Assembly: GCF_003002875.1 (NCBI RefSeq)
Contig: NZ_PVTH01000009.1
Coordinates: 1 to 64,000 of the forward strand
Direction: 5' to 3'
Length of the DNA stretch: 64,000 bases
Source of the DNA: Arcticibacter pallidicorallinus
GTDB lineage: Bacteria; Bacteroidota; Bacteroidia; Sphingobacteriales; Sphingobacteriaceae
The translations under genes and the position numbers were made by a program. The notes under the pieces were generated by a model. The model was not told the origin of the DNA, made no database searches, and saw only the letters and a list, made by a program, of their open reading frames with translations. Shown here piece by piece: positions 9,401-18,147 of this stretch; the stretch's first letter is position 1; each line of letters begins with the position of its first letter.

Positions 9401-9824
9401 GATTGCCCTGACCATCCGTCACTCTTCCTTTCACCGGAATATCCGCCTGCACTGCAGATCCAGGATTAAAGATAACGATGAGTCCGTCTTCCTTAACAGA
9501 ATAGCTTAAACCTGTCCCTCTCAGTGTTTGCTTCATTGTTTCTTCGAGAGTCGCGTCCTTAACCGACACCGTGACCATTTTATTTTCGGGTAGGATGCTG
9601 TTGTTGTAGACGAAGCGGTAGTTGCTTTGTTTCTCAATCTCTTTCAGCAGTCGTTTAACGCTTACTTCGCGCAAGTCTGCGGTGATACGGCTTTGAGCAT
9701 AAGTCGATGCCGTGACCTGAATGCACATAAAAAGTAAGAGGAGAGGGGTCAGTTTCATGGTGCGGATGATTTGTCGTGCGAACATATTTTCGCCTGGAGG
9801 AACTGTGAGGAGAGGTTTTCTCAT
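6459..9824 (-). CDS. SusC/RagA TonB-dependent transporter with N-terminal STN signalling domain
   Basis: The 1121-residue outer-membrane protein has a signal peptide ending STYAQ (about residue 44). Next comes an STN (secretin/TonB N-terminal) domain at about 47-118, a carboxypeptidase-like beta-sandwich at about 132-205 (GRVTDGQGNPLPGVSV), the TonB plug with the SusC signature around 290-330 (VLKDASAKALYGSRGSNGVI), and a 22-strand barrel ending AGLNVNF. The STN domain is the part that contacts FecR anti-sigma factors, and fecR and an ECF sigma gene lie immediately upstream. Transport and transcriptional sensing are therefore probably coupled. The upstream start at MRKPLL was kept, but MKLTPLLLL at residue 23 is an alternative. 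Confidence 0.93.
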   Translation of the reverse strand: MRKPLLTVPPGENMFARQIIRTMKLTPLLLLFMCIQVTASTYAQSRITADLREVSVKRLLKEIEKQSNYRFVYNNSILPENKMVTVSVKDATLEETMKQTLRGTGLSYSVKEDGLIVIFNPGSAVQADIPVKGRVTDGQGNPLPGVSVKVKGLSIGTSTDIQGRYTLVVPEGANALEFGFIGFASQTVSLTGSGEVNIILREDNRTLEEVTVTGYTNYSRTQSANAASVVTSDKIGQVPIGSVDQILQGRVPGMTVIASSGQPGTSASVTIRGVNSISGSRAPLYVMDGIQIESSYFQTLNPDDIASVTVLKDASAKALYGSRGSNGVIVITTKKGKTGRVQVDYKSQYGQSDLTKPGFTMMNTEQRLRFEEEVGLEIGRNIGPGWVHSPKNPSYATKTPDQQRRSDQILDSLRSINTDWRDLFFQQSQFMEQQISASGGNENVRFYNSLNYYKQDGIAKRTGMERYNLRSNVDFSSGKFTGNVNLSLGYSSSSFTEGVESTSVGASMASVYYALPYEYPYAPDGTLIHPGNRTANILDQREGSQGLERLLNSSDKTDQFKTITGISLGYQITPELKLSTRTGVDYRNSTDQVYINPDSYYGSRSNSNTVGGRGKFGEGSRRNFSIMSTSGLTYSKKFNDVHDFEASAFLEYVYENYRSFNYNGYGLDARLPETPAGITVSTAFLPGIGGGRTSAALLSYMGVGRYTYNDKYTLTGSYRYDGSTRVAPQNRWHGFYSLGANWNAKAEEILKNLDFIPELRLRASYGSTASPFGGNFDYLPTYAVNTSYGGASALRPVAAGNENFDWEYVNEFNTGFDVALFKQGRLRIAADYYNKITTNMFIDQPPSITSGFEVLSLSSGKMRNRGIEADIQGEVIKTKDFSWNLGLNFAYNKNEILRLTDDLDEIPDGDTRIWKVGYPLGTYYAPNWAGVNPENGEAQYYDKEGNITTTYDFDALAVTESGSLFPKLTGGFNTGLQYKSFTASALFSFVSGVKRWNNEDLYNENDRYMTSNQSIRMLEDRWKKPGDVATLQRIDIRRQFSSKDIQDASFLRLRNVTLGYSVPANVIERLKFVKGVKVFVQGQNLFTWTKWRGLDPENNNVYGRFQYPAAKTYTAGLNVNF

Positions 9825-9864
9825 AATAATGATTTAATTCGTTGATGAAGATGTTTCGATGATA

Positions 9865-10941
9865 TTATTTGCTGATTATGATTTTTTCATTGTCGTGCTT
9901 GATCTTGAAAGGGTATGACAGCTGCAAGGCCTCCAGTGCACGAACCACAGTTTCGCTCTCAAAGGTTCCAGAATACCGGTAGGATTTGGGCAGACTATCT
10001 TCAAATGCGATCTCGATCCCATACCATTTCTCCAGTCTGTCGGCAATGTCTTCCAAGCGTTCATTGTCCAGTTCAAGCCGGTTACGCAGCCAGGCTGTTT
10101 CTTTTGGCGCAGAGTTCACAGAGCCTTCGACAGGAAGGGTAGCTGTAAGCGATATGTCAGGTATGGCTGCTGCTGTTCGCGCAGGTCTGGTAATGAACTT
10201 ATCGTTTGGCTTAAGAATGTACCGTTTTGAGGGTTCTGCGTTTAAAGTGACTTCGACCTTTCCCTCAAAAAGAACCGTCTCCGTCTCGTTTTTCGCTTGT
10301 GGGTAGGCGCTGATATTGAAAGTAGTGCCCAGCACCTTAACCGTCACCTCGTCGGTACGTACAAAAAAGGGATGTTCAGTATCATGGCTCACTTCGAAAA
10401 AGCCCTCGCCGCTTAGCGTTAGTTCTCTTTTTGTCTTTGAGAATTGAGGGGAAAGGGTAATGCTGCTGTTTTTATTCAGCGTTATAACAGAGCCATCGGA
10501 CAGTACCACGGTTTTCCGGCTAAGGGCAGTGCTTGAATATTCCAACGGCCGCGATCCGGCATAAAAGATTGATAGGGGATCTTTTGTATAAAAAAGATAG
10601 CCGATCACAGCTGCGGCAAAACATGCGGCGATAGCTGTAAGATAGGTCTTTCGGGGTTTGCGGCTTTGATGAACATTTCGAACGCTACCCAAGCCCGCCT
10701 CGAGAAGGTCGCGTTGTCGCAGCCCTTGTTTAAGATGGTCCAATTGTTCCTGGCGGTTACCTTGTCCGGCGCTTAAAAACCAAACAAGCTGCCTTGCTTC
10801 AAGAATCAGCTGAGCTTTCTCAGGATTCCGCTCGATCCATTCGGTCCAGAAAGCCACGGAGGATTCGTTCTCCTCACGGCAGTACTCCTGAAAGCTATGA
10901 TCACAAGCGAAGTCCTCGATGTCGTAATTCTCTACGTTCAT
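9865..10941 (-). CDS. FecR-family anti-sigma factor
   Basis: The 358-residue protein has an N-terminal cytoplasmic region (1-98) that would bind the sigma factor, one membrane span at about 100-118 (ending GYLFY), a periplasmic FecR domain at about 136-232 (LSDGSVITLNKNSSI) and the Bacteroidota-specific C-terminal DUF4974 at about 285-355, which contacts the STN domain of the cognate receptor. It lies between the sigma gene and the STN-containing susC-like gene, the standard order for trans-envelope signalling modules. Confidence 0.93.
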   Translation of the reverse strand: MNVENYDIEDFACDHSFQEYCREENESSVAFWTEWIERNPEKAQLILEARQLVWFLSAGQGNRQEQLDHLKQGLRQRDLLEAGLGSVRNVHQSRKPRKTYLTAIAACFAAAVIGYLFYTKDPLSIFYAGSRPLEYSSTALSRKTVVLSDGSVITLNKNSSITLSPQFSKTKRELTLSGEGFFEVSHDTEHPFFVRTDEVTVKVLGTTFNISAYPQAKNETETVLFEGKVEVTLNAEPSKRYILKPNDKFITRPARTAAAIPDISLTATLPVEGSVNSAPKETAWLRNRLELDNERLEDIADRLEKWYGIEIAFEDSLPKSYRYSGTFESETVVRALEALQLSYPFKIKHDNEKIIISK

Positions 10942-11047
10942 TTTGAGTCTTTACACACAGACGTGAAAACAGTTAAAATTCCCCTGATTTATTTTACTTT
11001 TTTTGTGGGCGGTGTTTTTTCGAGACAGGAAACAGACTGGGAGGCTG

Positions 11048-11617
11048 TTATTTTTCTCTAAGAGGCACAGAAAGTGATTTTTTTAGACTCTTAATCGCAT
11101 CGTAAATCACATTATAGCATGTTTTTACACTTTGTGTGTGCTTTTCTGCTATTTCGTCGTAACTAAGCCCTTCAAAAAACTTGAGCTTGATAAATTCCTT
11201 CTGTTTTGGACTCAGTTTAGTGAGCGCTTTGTGCAAACGCTGGTTCATCTCCTGATCCCCCTGTACACGAATTAGCATTTCTTCGTAAGAGGTAACATTC
11301 TGCTCATCTTCGCTCATCATCCTCACCACTGCTGTATCTATTTTAGATTTATAGCTGATCTGATCAAGGATAATTCTGCGAAGCGTGGTAAATAGATAGG
11401 ACTGTACCTGCTGTACAGGCTGAAGTTTTTGTCTGCGATCCCAAAGATGCAGAAACAGTTGGTTGACGCAGTCAAGTACCAGTTCATTGTCATTGCAAAT
11501 CTTCAGACCGAACCGGAGTAAGTGAAAGTAGGTGGCATTATATAGATCAAAGAGGCATTGCTTATCTCCATCCAACAGGCCCTTCCATAGTAATCTATTA
11601 TCCTCTTCCAGCGACAT
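11048..11617 (-). CDS. ECF RNA polymerase sigma factor (Bacteroidota FecI-like)
   Basis: The 189-residue protein shows sigma region 2 at about 20-95 (HLLRFGLKICNDNELVLD and LRRIILDQ) and region 4 at about 125-185 (LSPKQKEFIKLKFFEGLSYDEIAEK). The reading order with fecR and susC indicates that it drives the operon once released by FecR. It starts 106 bases upstream of fecR. Upstream is a candidate Bacteroidota promoter. Confidence 0.93.
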   Translation of the reverse strand: MSLEEDNRLLWKGLLDGDKQCLFDLYNATYFHLLRFGLKICNDNELVLDCVNQLFLHLWDRRQKLQPVQQVQSYLFTTLRRIILDQISYKSKIDTAVVRMMSEDEQNVTSYEEMLIRVQGDQEMNQRLHKALTKLSPKQKEFIKLKFFEGLSYDEIAEKHTQSVKTCYNVIYDAIKSLKKSLSVPLREK

Positions 11618-11624
11618 TCAGCAT

Positions 11625-11655
11625 TAAAAATAGCATATTTTGCCTTAACTTCAAG
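11625..11655 (-). promoter_or_regulatory. Candidate promoter of the sigma factor gene
   Basis: On the minus strand CTTG (11652-11655) is separated by exactly 19 bases from TATTTTTA (11625-11632). This is close to the Bacteroidota consensus TTTG-N19-TAnnTTTG with one mismatch in each box. A start just downstream would leave a very short leader before the ATG at 11617. Confidence 0.4.
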
Positions 11656-11732
11656 TTTTTTGTCGATTTGACCACTAAGTGGCGCCCGAAACCTTTGAAC
11701 CCGTATTTTGTTTTAATCTGTAAAAACAAGTT

Positions 11733-12239
11733 ATGATAGTACAATCTTTGATCGACGAGTTTGAGCACGAGGTGAACAGCACCAGAAGACTGTTACTTGC
11801 GGTGCCGGAGAAAGATCTTGGCTTCAGACCCTCGCCAACTTCCTGGACAATGGGCGAGCTGGCCCAGCATATCGCCACCATCTACTATTGGTATGTGGGA
11901 TCTCTTACTCAGGACGTGTATGATATGGGGGCTGATAGTTTTGAGCGCGGGGCGACGGATGATATCCGTGCTACTATTGAGCTTTTTGAGAAGAATGTAG
12001 AAAAGGCCAGGGTTGCAATACGCTCGATAACCGAGGAAAGCTTGGCAGTGCAGTGGACGATGAAATTCGGTGACCGTACCTTAATTGGACCGATGCCCAG
12101 AAACCTGGTCGTTCGCGGATTCCTTTTCAATCATCTTTACCATCATCGCGGTGAATTGATCGTCTATCTCCGTGCAACCGGAAACAAGGTTCCGGGCCTT
12201 TACGGACCGACGTATGAAGAGAGTACAGGCCTTGGATAA
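11733..12239 (+). CDS. DinB-family protein
   Basis: The 168-residue protein matches the DinB/YfiT four-helix metal-binding fold. A first histidine lies in MGELAQHIATIYYW and a paired metal site in LFNHLYHHRGEL, with the proline-rich FRPSPTSWT turn between helices 1 and 2. Such proteins bind Zn or Ni and often act as thiol-dependent S-transferases or remain uncharacterised. It is transcribed divergently from the sigma gene and is not obviously part of that operon. Confidence 0.85.
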   Translation: MIVQSLIDEFEHEVNSTRRLLLAVPEKDLGFRPSPTSWTMGELAQHIATIYYWYVGSLTQDVYDMGADSFERGATDDIRATIELFEKNVEKARVAIRSITEESLAVQWTMKFGDRTLIGPMPRNLVVRGFLFNHLYHHRGELIVYLRATGNKVPGLYGPTYEESTGLG

Positions 12240-12271
12240 GGAAATGGGCTAGCCTGTAGTTTCGATAGTGC

Positions 12272-13462
12272 TTAACTCAGGCTAAGCTTCTTGCTCCCGA
12301 CCGTATGGATAAGCAATGCGGTCGTAACTACAACGGTCATGATCAATGGCATGGGCAGTACAGAATCTTCCGGAAAAAAGCTTACCAATACGGAAGCCAA
12401 TGCTCCCAAACCCATCTGGATGGCGCCCATTAGAGCAGATGCACTCCCCGCGTTTTTGAAAAAAGGAGCAAGGGATAACGCAGACGCATTCGGATTAATC
12501 AGTCCCAGGCAGGCCAGGAAAAGCGCAATAAAGCTAATCGTACTATATAGATCGAGCATGTCATAAAATGCCGCAATCAAAAATGCAATACTAAAGATGG
12601 TCTGGCAAAGCAAAGCCCACTTGACGATAGATTTACTGCTGAACCAGCGGAGCAGCAGACTGTTTACCTGACTCGAGCCGATGAACGCGACCGATAAGAG
12701 AGCGAAGATCCATCCATAACCGGTCTTGCTTACGCCATATATATTCATAAATGCAACAGGGGAGGCCGCCACGTACGTAAACAAGCCGGCGAAACACAAG
12801 GCGCTGACCAAGGCATACGTATAAAACTGAGGCTCAACGATCACGCCAAGAAAGCTCTTGATTATGGGAGATGGTTTCAAAGAATAGTCAGGGTCGGGAC
12901 TGAAGCTCTCTGGCAGGAAGAAAACGACCGCAGCCAGCATCAGAGCTGCCATTACTGCCAGGAACAGAAATACTGATGGCCATCCATAGGCTGCAATCAG
13001 GTAACCTCCCGCTGTCGGCGCAAGCATAGGTGAAATAGCGATGACAAGCATTAACGAAGAGAAGACTTTCGGACTTTCTTTGACGCTAAATAAGTCTCTT
13101 ACCATTGCCACCGACGCAACCGCTGTGGCACAACTACCGATTGCCTGAACAAAACGAAGTATAATGAGCTGGTTGATGTCTTTAACTGCAAGGCAGGCCA
13201 CTGAGGCAGCAATATAGAGAACCAGGCCGATGTATAGCGGCTTTTTCCTGCCGAACTTATCCAGCAGAGGGCCGTAAAGAAGCTGCCCGAAAGAGATTCC
13301 GATAAAAAAGCCCGAAAGCGATAAGGAAACCTTTGGTACGGTGGTATTAAGATCCTGAGCTATAGCATCGAAACCAGGAAGGTACATGTCTATGGAGAAG
13401 GGACCCAGCGCTGCTAAAGACCCGAGTATGAGAATGAGGTAGAATTTTTTGGAAATTGCCAT
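12272..13462 (-). CDS. Bcr/CflA-type multidrug efflux MFS transporter
   Basis: The 396-residue protein has about 12 transmembrane helices. Its first helix reads LGPFSIDMYLPGFDAIAQDL, the hallmark of the Bcr/CflA drug:proton antiporters, and the MFS loop motif GPLLDKFGRKKPL follows helix 2. Substrates of relatives include bicyclomycin, chloramphenicol and sulfonamides, but the substrate here is unknown. It converges with the DinB gene, and a 7-bp inverted repeat (TAGCCTG/CAGGCTA) lies in the short gap between them. Confidence 0.9.
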   Translation of the reverse strand: MAISKKFYLILILGSLAALGPFSIDMYLPGFDAIAQDLNTTVPKVSLSLSGFFIGISFGQLLYGPLLDKFGRKKPLYIGLVLYIAASVACLAVKDINQLIILRFVQAIGSCATAVASVAMVRDLFSVKESPKVFSSLMLVIAISPMLAPTAGGYLIAAYGWPSVFLFLAVMAALMLAAVVFFLPESFSPDPDYSLKPSPIIKSFLGVIVEPQFYTYALVSALCFAGLFTYVAASPVAFMNIYGVSKTGYGWIFALLSVAFIGSSQVNSLLLRWFSSKSIVKWALLCQTIFSIAFLIAAFYDMLDLYSTISFIALFLACLGLINPNASALSLAPFFKNAGSASALMGAIQMGLGALASVLVSFFPEDSVLPMPLIMTVVVTTALLIHTVGSKKLSLS

Positions 13463-13531
13463 TAGGCCTGATGTTTTTTAAGGAGGCGCAAAGATTGGAG
13501 AATTTTTCCAAAGTAAAGAAGCAACTTGCAT

Positions 13532-15436
13532 TTAATGATGCGTTTGTTCGGAAATTTCTTTCACGATCTTGTCAAGTTCATGTGCTGAATCAAGGATGTA
13601 GCTTAGTAGCTCTTTACGTTCAGCCTCTGTATGCTGGTGATTATTGATCAAATCTACGAGGCTCATAATACGTGCAACCGGAGCTCTTAGTACATGAGAC
13701 TGCATCCAGGCAATCGCCTTGAAGCGTTTATTCTGATCTTCTATAGCATTCACGTAATGAAGTCTCTCGGTTATGTCATTCGCCAGTGCCAGGTAGGTGA
13801 TCTTGCCATTGTAAGATAATACATTACTGCGCATATCGACGTAGATGCTTTCACCATTTTTCTTTTGGTGCTTAAAAACGCCATGATGAGTTGTTCCCGA
13901 GTCCTTCTTCATTATCCCCACAGCTTGCAAAAGGGAGGGTTTATCCTCATCCTTCCTGATCGCCAAAAGGTCCATAGAGAGAAACTCCTTTTTGCTATAG
14001 CCGTAATGTTTTATTGCGGCTTCATTTACATCCAGAAATTTAAGGGTATCCAGTTCATATACCCACATGGGTTGAGGACTTAGATGGAATAACTCCCTGT
14101 AGCGTTTGTGACTGGCCTTCAACTCATCTTGCGCCCGCTTCCTTTCCGTATTGTCTATCCCAATACATTGGATCTCCGCAGGATTTCCGCTCATGTCGGT
14201 AAGGCATACAAAGTGCCAGATCGTTGATTTCGCTTGTCCATCCCTTCGATACTTATCCAGTTCCACAGTATAAACTTTGTTAGGATGCAGACGGCAGCGT
14301 TCTGCTGTATCGAGGACTCGCTTATGATGGTGTGGCAACACAGATTGCATGCTGTCTCTTCCTATGAGAGAGCCTTCGGGATGTAACCAGCCAAAATCGT
14401 CATCGTATTTCTTGTTATAATACGTGTAATAGCCATCAATATTTGTCCTGATAACATAATTAGTCTGAGAGTCGACGAGACTCCTCAACCGGCTTTCGCT
14501 GAGCTGCAGTTTTTCGATATATTGACGGTTTTCAAGAATAATCTTCAGGATAGAAGTCGCTTTATCGATTATATTAAGCTCCTCAGCTCCCGGTTCTTTT
14601 ACGTCCTGATAGTAGATTCCGAAAGTCGCCATGACCTTGCCTTCCGCATCGATGATCGGATAAGACCAGCAGGCACGTAAGTTGTATTTGAGTGCGATCT
14701 CTTTGTAATCTTTCCATCTTATATCATTTGCTATATCTCTCACGATCACCATCTTCTTGAGGTATGCTGCCGTACCACAAGAGCCCACATGATCGTGTAT
14801 TGGCAAATGATGCGTTGCGGACACATATTCAGCCGGCAATGATGGTGCCGACCATATATAAAGATGCTCGCCTTTTGCCTTCAGAATGGAGCACTGCATA
14901 TCGGGAAATAAAGATTCAATTCCCTTAAGATAATAGGTCAGCAGGTCATTCATGGAGAAGTTCTTTCTAAAATACAGTTCAAGAACTTCTCGTTCCAGAT
15001 GTTCCAGATTATCTATTCTTCTCATCCGGACGGCAGTGTCAATGGTCTCCGTTATATCGTTGATAATGTGAAGGATATAAGAAATGCCTCCGGTAGTGTC
15101 CGGGATAGGGATATTCTCGATCTGCAAGTACCTGTCATCGTCAATTCCACCGTCCCGACGGTAAATATCATAGCCCCGCAGCGGGAAAAAATCTTTTGTT
15201 TTTTCGCTCAGGACCTTGTTGAATGAAGCACGTAAGATCGAATGAGCAGAGTCGGCATGTTCTGGAAAAGCCTCGAAGTAACCTTTGCCGACTACTTCCG
15301 CCTCCCGGACGTTACACAATGAAAGATAGGCATCATTCGCTGCAATAATGGTTAGTTTGGGATCATTTGGTAAAAGAACGATACCCGGATTTGGCAAATA
15401 TTGAAAAATAGACGTAAACCGATCCTCGCTGATCAT
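13532..15436 (-). CDS. PAS-GAF-PAS-PAS sensor protein ending in a DHp helix pair, no ATPase domain
   Basis: The 634-residue cytoplasmic protein has a PAS domain at about 1-135 (IAANDAYLSLCNVREAEVVG), a GAF domain at about 150-305, PAS domains at about 315-440 and 445-560 (ITERLHYVNAIEDQN at the end), and a final helix pair carrying an H-box AWMQSHVLRAPVARIMSLVDLI. The HATPase domain expected of a histidine kinase is absent. The stop comes after HELDKIVKEISEQTHH, and only 69 bases separate it from the next gene, so no remnant fits. It may be phosphorylated in trans or act as a dimerising sensor. Confidence 0.85.
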   Translation of the reverse strand: MISEDRFTSIFQYLPNPGIVLLPNDPKLTIIAANDAYLSLCNVREAEVVGKGYFEAFPEHADSAHSILRASFNKVLSEKTKDFFPLRGYDIYRRDGGIDDDRYLQIENIPIPDTTGGISYILHIINDITETIDTAVRMRRIDNLEHLEREVLELYFRKNFSMNDLLTYYLKGIESLFPDMQCSILKAKGEHLYIWSAPSLPAEYVSATHHLPIHDHVGSCGTAAYLKKMVIVRDIANDIRWKDYKEIALKYNLRACWSYPIIDAEGKVMATFGIYYQDVKEPGAEELNIIDKATSILKIILENRQYIEKLQLSESRLRSLVDSQTNYVIRTNIDGYYTYYNKKYDDDFGWLHPEGSLIGRDSMQSVLPHHHKRVLDTAERCRLHPNKVYTVELDKYRRDGQAKSTIWHFVCLTDMSGNPAEIQCIGIDNTERKRAQDELKASHKRYRELFHLSPQPMWVYELDTLKFLDVNEAAIKHYGYSKKEFLSMDLLAIRKDEDKPSLLQAVGIMKKDSGTTHHGVFKHQKKNGESIYVDMRSNVLSYNGKITYLALANDITERLHYVNAIEDQNKRFKAIAWMQSHVLRAPVARIMSLVDLINNHQHTEAERKELLSYILDSAHELDKIVKEISEQTHH

Positions 15437-15492
15437 ACGCTTCCCCTAATTGGCTTAATCTAATTTAGATAAAGACAGGGAAATATAAAAAT

Positions 15493-16941
15493 TTAAACTT
15501 GAATGCTTTTCCATTTGCCTCTTCGGAATAAGAGGATAGCGGCCAGGGTGATGCAAGTTTCTGCTATAGGGATTGCCATGAACACCCCTGCAGGGCCCAT
15601 GTCGAAATACTTTGCCAAAACGTTTGCCAGCGGTATCTGAAAGAACCAAAATCCAACAAGGTTTATCCATGTAGGAGTCTGCGTGTCGCCGGCGCCGTTG
15701 AATGCGTTGACCAGCACCATACCAATTCCATAAAGAACATAGCCCGTACTCATGATATATATGGCCTCTTTGGCAACTTTCCTGACTTCAGGGTCGTTCG
15801 AGAAAAAAGAGACCATAAGGTCTGCGAAGGCAAAAGAAATAGCGGTGACGACCAACATATAAAACGCGTTGTACCTCGCCGTCTTAAAGACTGCTTTCTC
15901 CGCGCGATCCAGAAATCCTGCGCCAAGGTTCTGACCAACAAGCGTCGCTGCCGCGTTACTTAATCCCCAGGCAGGCAGCATAAAAAACATCATGAGTCGC
16001 AGTGCAGTCTGATATCCGGCAGAGCCTTCGTCCGCACCTGTAACAGCGACCAGCTGAGCCAGGAAGATCCAGCTGCAGGAAGCAATCACAAATTGAAGCA
16101 CCGCGGGCCCCGCAATTTTACAAAGTGCGATAACTTCAGTCCATCGCGGCCTGAGGTATTTTAAATATATTCGGATGATGTGCTTACCGTTGCTGAGGTG
16201 ATAAAGCTGATAAACGACGCCTGTTGCGCGGCCAATCGTTGTTGCAATAGCTGCTCCGGTGAGTCCGAACCCTTCATACGGGCCTATGCCGTTAATTAAA
16301 AGAGGGCAGAGAATAATATTGATAACATTAGCAACAACAAGGCTTTTCATGGCTATAGCAGCGTTGCCGGCTCCACGAAAAATGCCGTTTATCAAAAACA
16401 GGAGCATGATGAAAATGCTGCTTCCCATCATAATTTGCGTAAAGGGCTCTCCGTGGCTCGCAGATTCTTCTGAGGCTCCCATGAGCAGCAGAATATCTTT
16501 GGCGTAGATGACGCCTAAAGCGCTGATAATGGAATTTAAAACAAGGGCAATAAATATCGCCTGTCCACCTGCCTTTGATGCTTCAACGTTCTTCTTCTCT
16601 CCAATCCTGCGTGCCACCACAGCCGTTGTTGCCATGCTTAGACCTATTGCCAGCGAATAAAGCACCGCCAATACCGATTCTGTGAGGCCCACAGTCTGAA
16701 TCGCGAAGCTGCTGTGCTCGAGGTGGCCCACAAAGTAGAGGTCAACCAGCGCAAAAACCGACTCCATGGCCATTTCAATCATCATAGGGATGGCTAGCAG
16801 GACAATGGCCGTCCGCAGGCTTCCTGTTGTCAAATCTATATTTTCTCCGCGAATCGATCTTTTTATTACGGAGAAGATGCCGGAAAACGTAAGGGTGGAG
16901 GACGAGCTTGGGTCAGACATGGTAAAGGCAGATGTTTGCAC
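15493..16941 (-). CDS. MATE-family multidrug/Na+ antiporter
   Basis: The 482-residue protein has 12 predicted membrane helices in two homologous halves. Typical MATE segments are LAIPMMIEMAMESVFALVDLYFVGHL at the first helix (a long match, in part) and GLSNAAATLVGQNLGAG in the second half. It should export cationic compounds in exchange for Na+ or H+. Methionine 8 (16920) is an equally plausible start. The N-terminal 40 residues are Ser/Thr rich and cytoplasmic. Confidence 0.92.
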   Translation of the reverse strand: MQTSAFTMSDPSSSSTLTFSGIFSVIKRSIRGENIDLTTGSLRTAIVLLAIPMMIEMAMESVFALVDLYFVGHLEHSSFAIQTVGLTESVLAVLYSLAIGLSMATTAVVARRIGEKKNVEASKAGGQAIFIALVLNSIISALGVIYAKDILLLMGASEESASHGEPFTQIMMGSSIFIMLLFLINGIFRGAGNAAIAMKSLVVANVINIILCPLLINGIGPYEGFGLTGAAIATTIGRATGVVYQLYHLSNGKHIIRIYLKYLRPRWTEVIALCKIAGPAVLQFVIASCSWIFLAQLVAVTGADEGSAGYQTALRLMMFFMLPAWGLSNAAATLVGQNLGAGFLDRAEKAVFKTARYNAFYMLVVTAISFAFADLMVSFFSNDPEVRKVAKEAIYIMSTGYVLYGIGMVLVNAFNGAGDTQTPTWINLVGFWFFQIPLANVLAKYFDMGPAGVFMAIPIAETCITLAAILLFRRGKWKSIQV

Positions 16942-17063
16942 AAAGATAGATGTTTAAGCTTTTCCATAAAACTTGTGAAAAGCCTCCCGACCCGAAATGT
17001 GAAATGCCTATACAGTGAAACAAAAGAATCATAAAAAGCATTATGTGATATAAATCTATAGCT

Positions 17064-17234
17064 ATGACGCAACATACTGAACCGGAAGAACAGAATGAAC
17101 AGGGCCAGGACAGGTCTGCAGATTCTAAACCCTTGACCACTCAGGGTACGCCTGAGGAAATCGAAGAAAACCTGGGAGGCACAACCAACCTGTCTCTTGA
17201 TCAACTGAAGAAGGAAGGTGATGCGGGACATTAG
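17064..17234 (+). CDS. Small acidic hypothetical protein (56 aa)
   Basis: A complete short frame starts MTQHTEPEEQNEQGQD and ends LKKEGDAGH. It is strongly hydrophilic, rich in Glu, Gln and Asp, and probably disordered. It lies between the divergent MATE gene and the SIMPL gene, in the same orientation as the latter. Codon choice looks like that of its neighbours. I do not recognise the family and cannot assign a role. Confidence 0.5.
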   Translation: MTQHTEPEEQNEQGQDRSADSKPLTTQGTPEEIEENLGGTTNLSLDQLKKEGDAGH

Positions 17235-17316
17235 TGCCCGCCATTCTTCCACTTAAGTCGATTAAACCGGGAGATTGCCCCTGTTGCAATCGACTCCATA
17301 ACAACGTATAGATACA

Positions 17317-18048
17317 ATGAGAACATACATTACTGCATCAGTGATAGCTGTGGCGCTATTAATAGGATCTTTTGTCCTCGCCGGAGCATATAAGTACAAA
17401 TACAAAGACAAAAAACGTATTATCGTAACCGGCCTGGCAGAAAAGAACTTTGTTAGTGACCTGATCGTTTGGAACTGTAACTACAACAAGAAAAGTATGG
17501 ATCTCCGTGAGGCCTATGCTGCTTTGAAAAAAGACGAAAACGCTATTAAGCAGTATCTTAAAGGCAAAGGCCTGAAGGAAAGCGAGATGATCTTTTCGTC
17601 TGTTACCATTAATAAAGAATTTCAGTACTCTTACACCAACATGGGTCAGATCAGTTCGACCACTTTCGCCGGATATAACCTGATCCAGACGGTCAAGATC
17701 GAATCGAAGAATATTGATATCGTAGAAAAGGTGAGCAGAGAGATCACCGGCTTAATCGAGATGGGCATTGAACTCAATTCAAATGCTCCGGAGTATTATT
17801 ATTCACGTCTGTCGGAGCTAAAGATCGACCTTTTAAGTAAGGCCAGTAAGGACGCGAAGGACAGGGCGGGGAGTATTGCAGAAAATGCAGGAAGCAGCCT
17901 GGGCGAGTTGAAATACGCGAACATGGGAGTATTCCAGATAACAGGTCAGAACAGTAACGAGAATTACAGTTATGGCGGGACCTTTAATACCGCGTCAAAG
18001 AACAAGACTGCGTCGATCACATTACGGACAGAATACGCAATTGATTAG
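17317..18048 (+). CDS. SIMPL-domain (DUF541) exported protein
   Basis: The 243-residue protein has an N-terminal signal anchor (MRTYITASVIAVALLIGSFVL in part) and the SIMPL/DUF541 fold. Its opening is IIVTGLAEKNFVSDLIVWNC, the middle has AGYNLIQTVKIESKNIDIVEKVS, and the C-terminus ends KTASITLRTEYAID. Bacteroidota homologues are periplasmic or envelope proteins related to BP26/OMP28 and assemble into ring structures in Brucella. The function here is unknown. Confidence 0.88.
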   Translation: MRTYITASVIAVALLIGSFVLAGAYKYKYKDKKRIIVTGLAEKNFVSDLIVWNCNYNKKSMDLREAYAALKKDENAIKQYLKGKGLKESEMIFSSVTINKEFQYSYTNMGQISSTTFAGYNLIQTVKIESKNIDIVEKVSREITGLIEMGIELNSNAPEYYYSRLSELKIDLLSKASKDAKDRAGSIAENAGSSLGELKYANMGVFQITGQNSNENYSYGGTFNTASKNKTASITLRTEYAID

Positions 18049-18147
18049 TTTTAAAGAACAGATACTACTCGTTCTAACTGCCATCTATTGCACTGCCTGC
18101 TAATAATACCGTAGAAATTAGTCATATTTGTCCATTGCTCATTTGAA

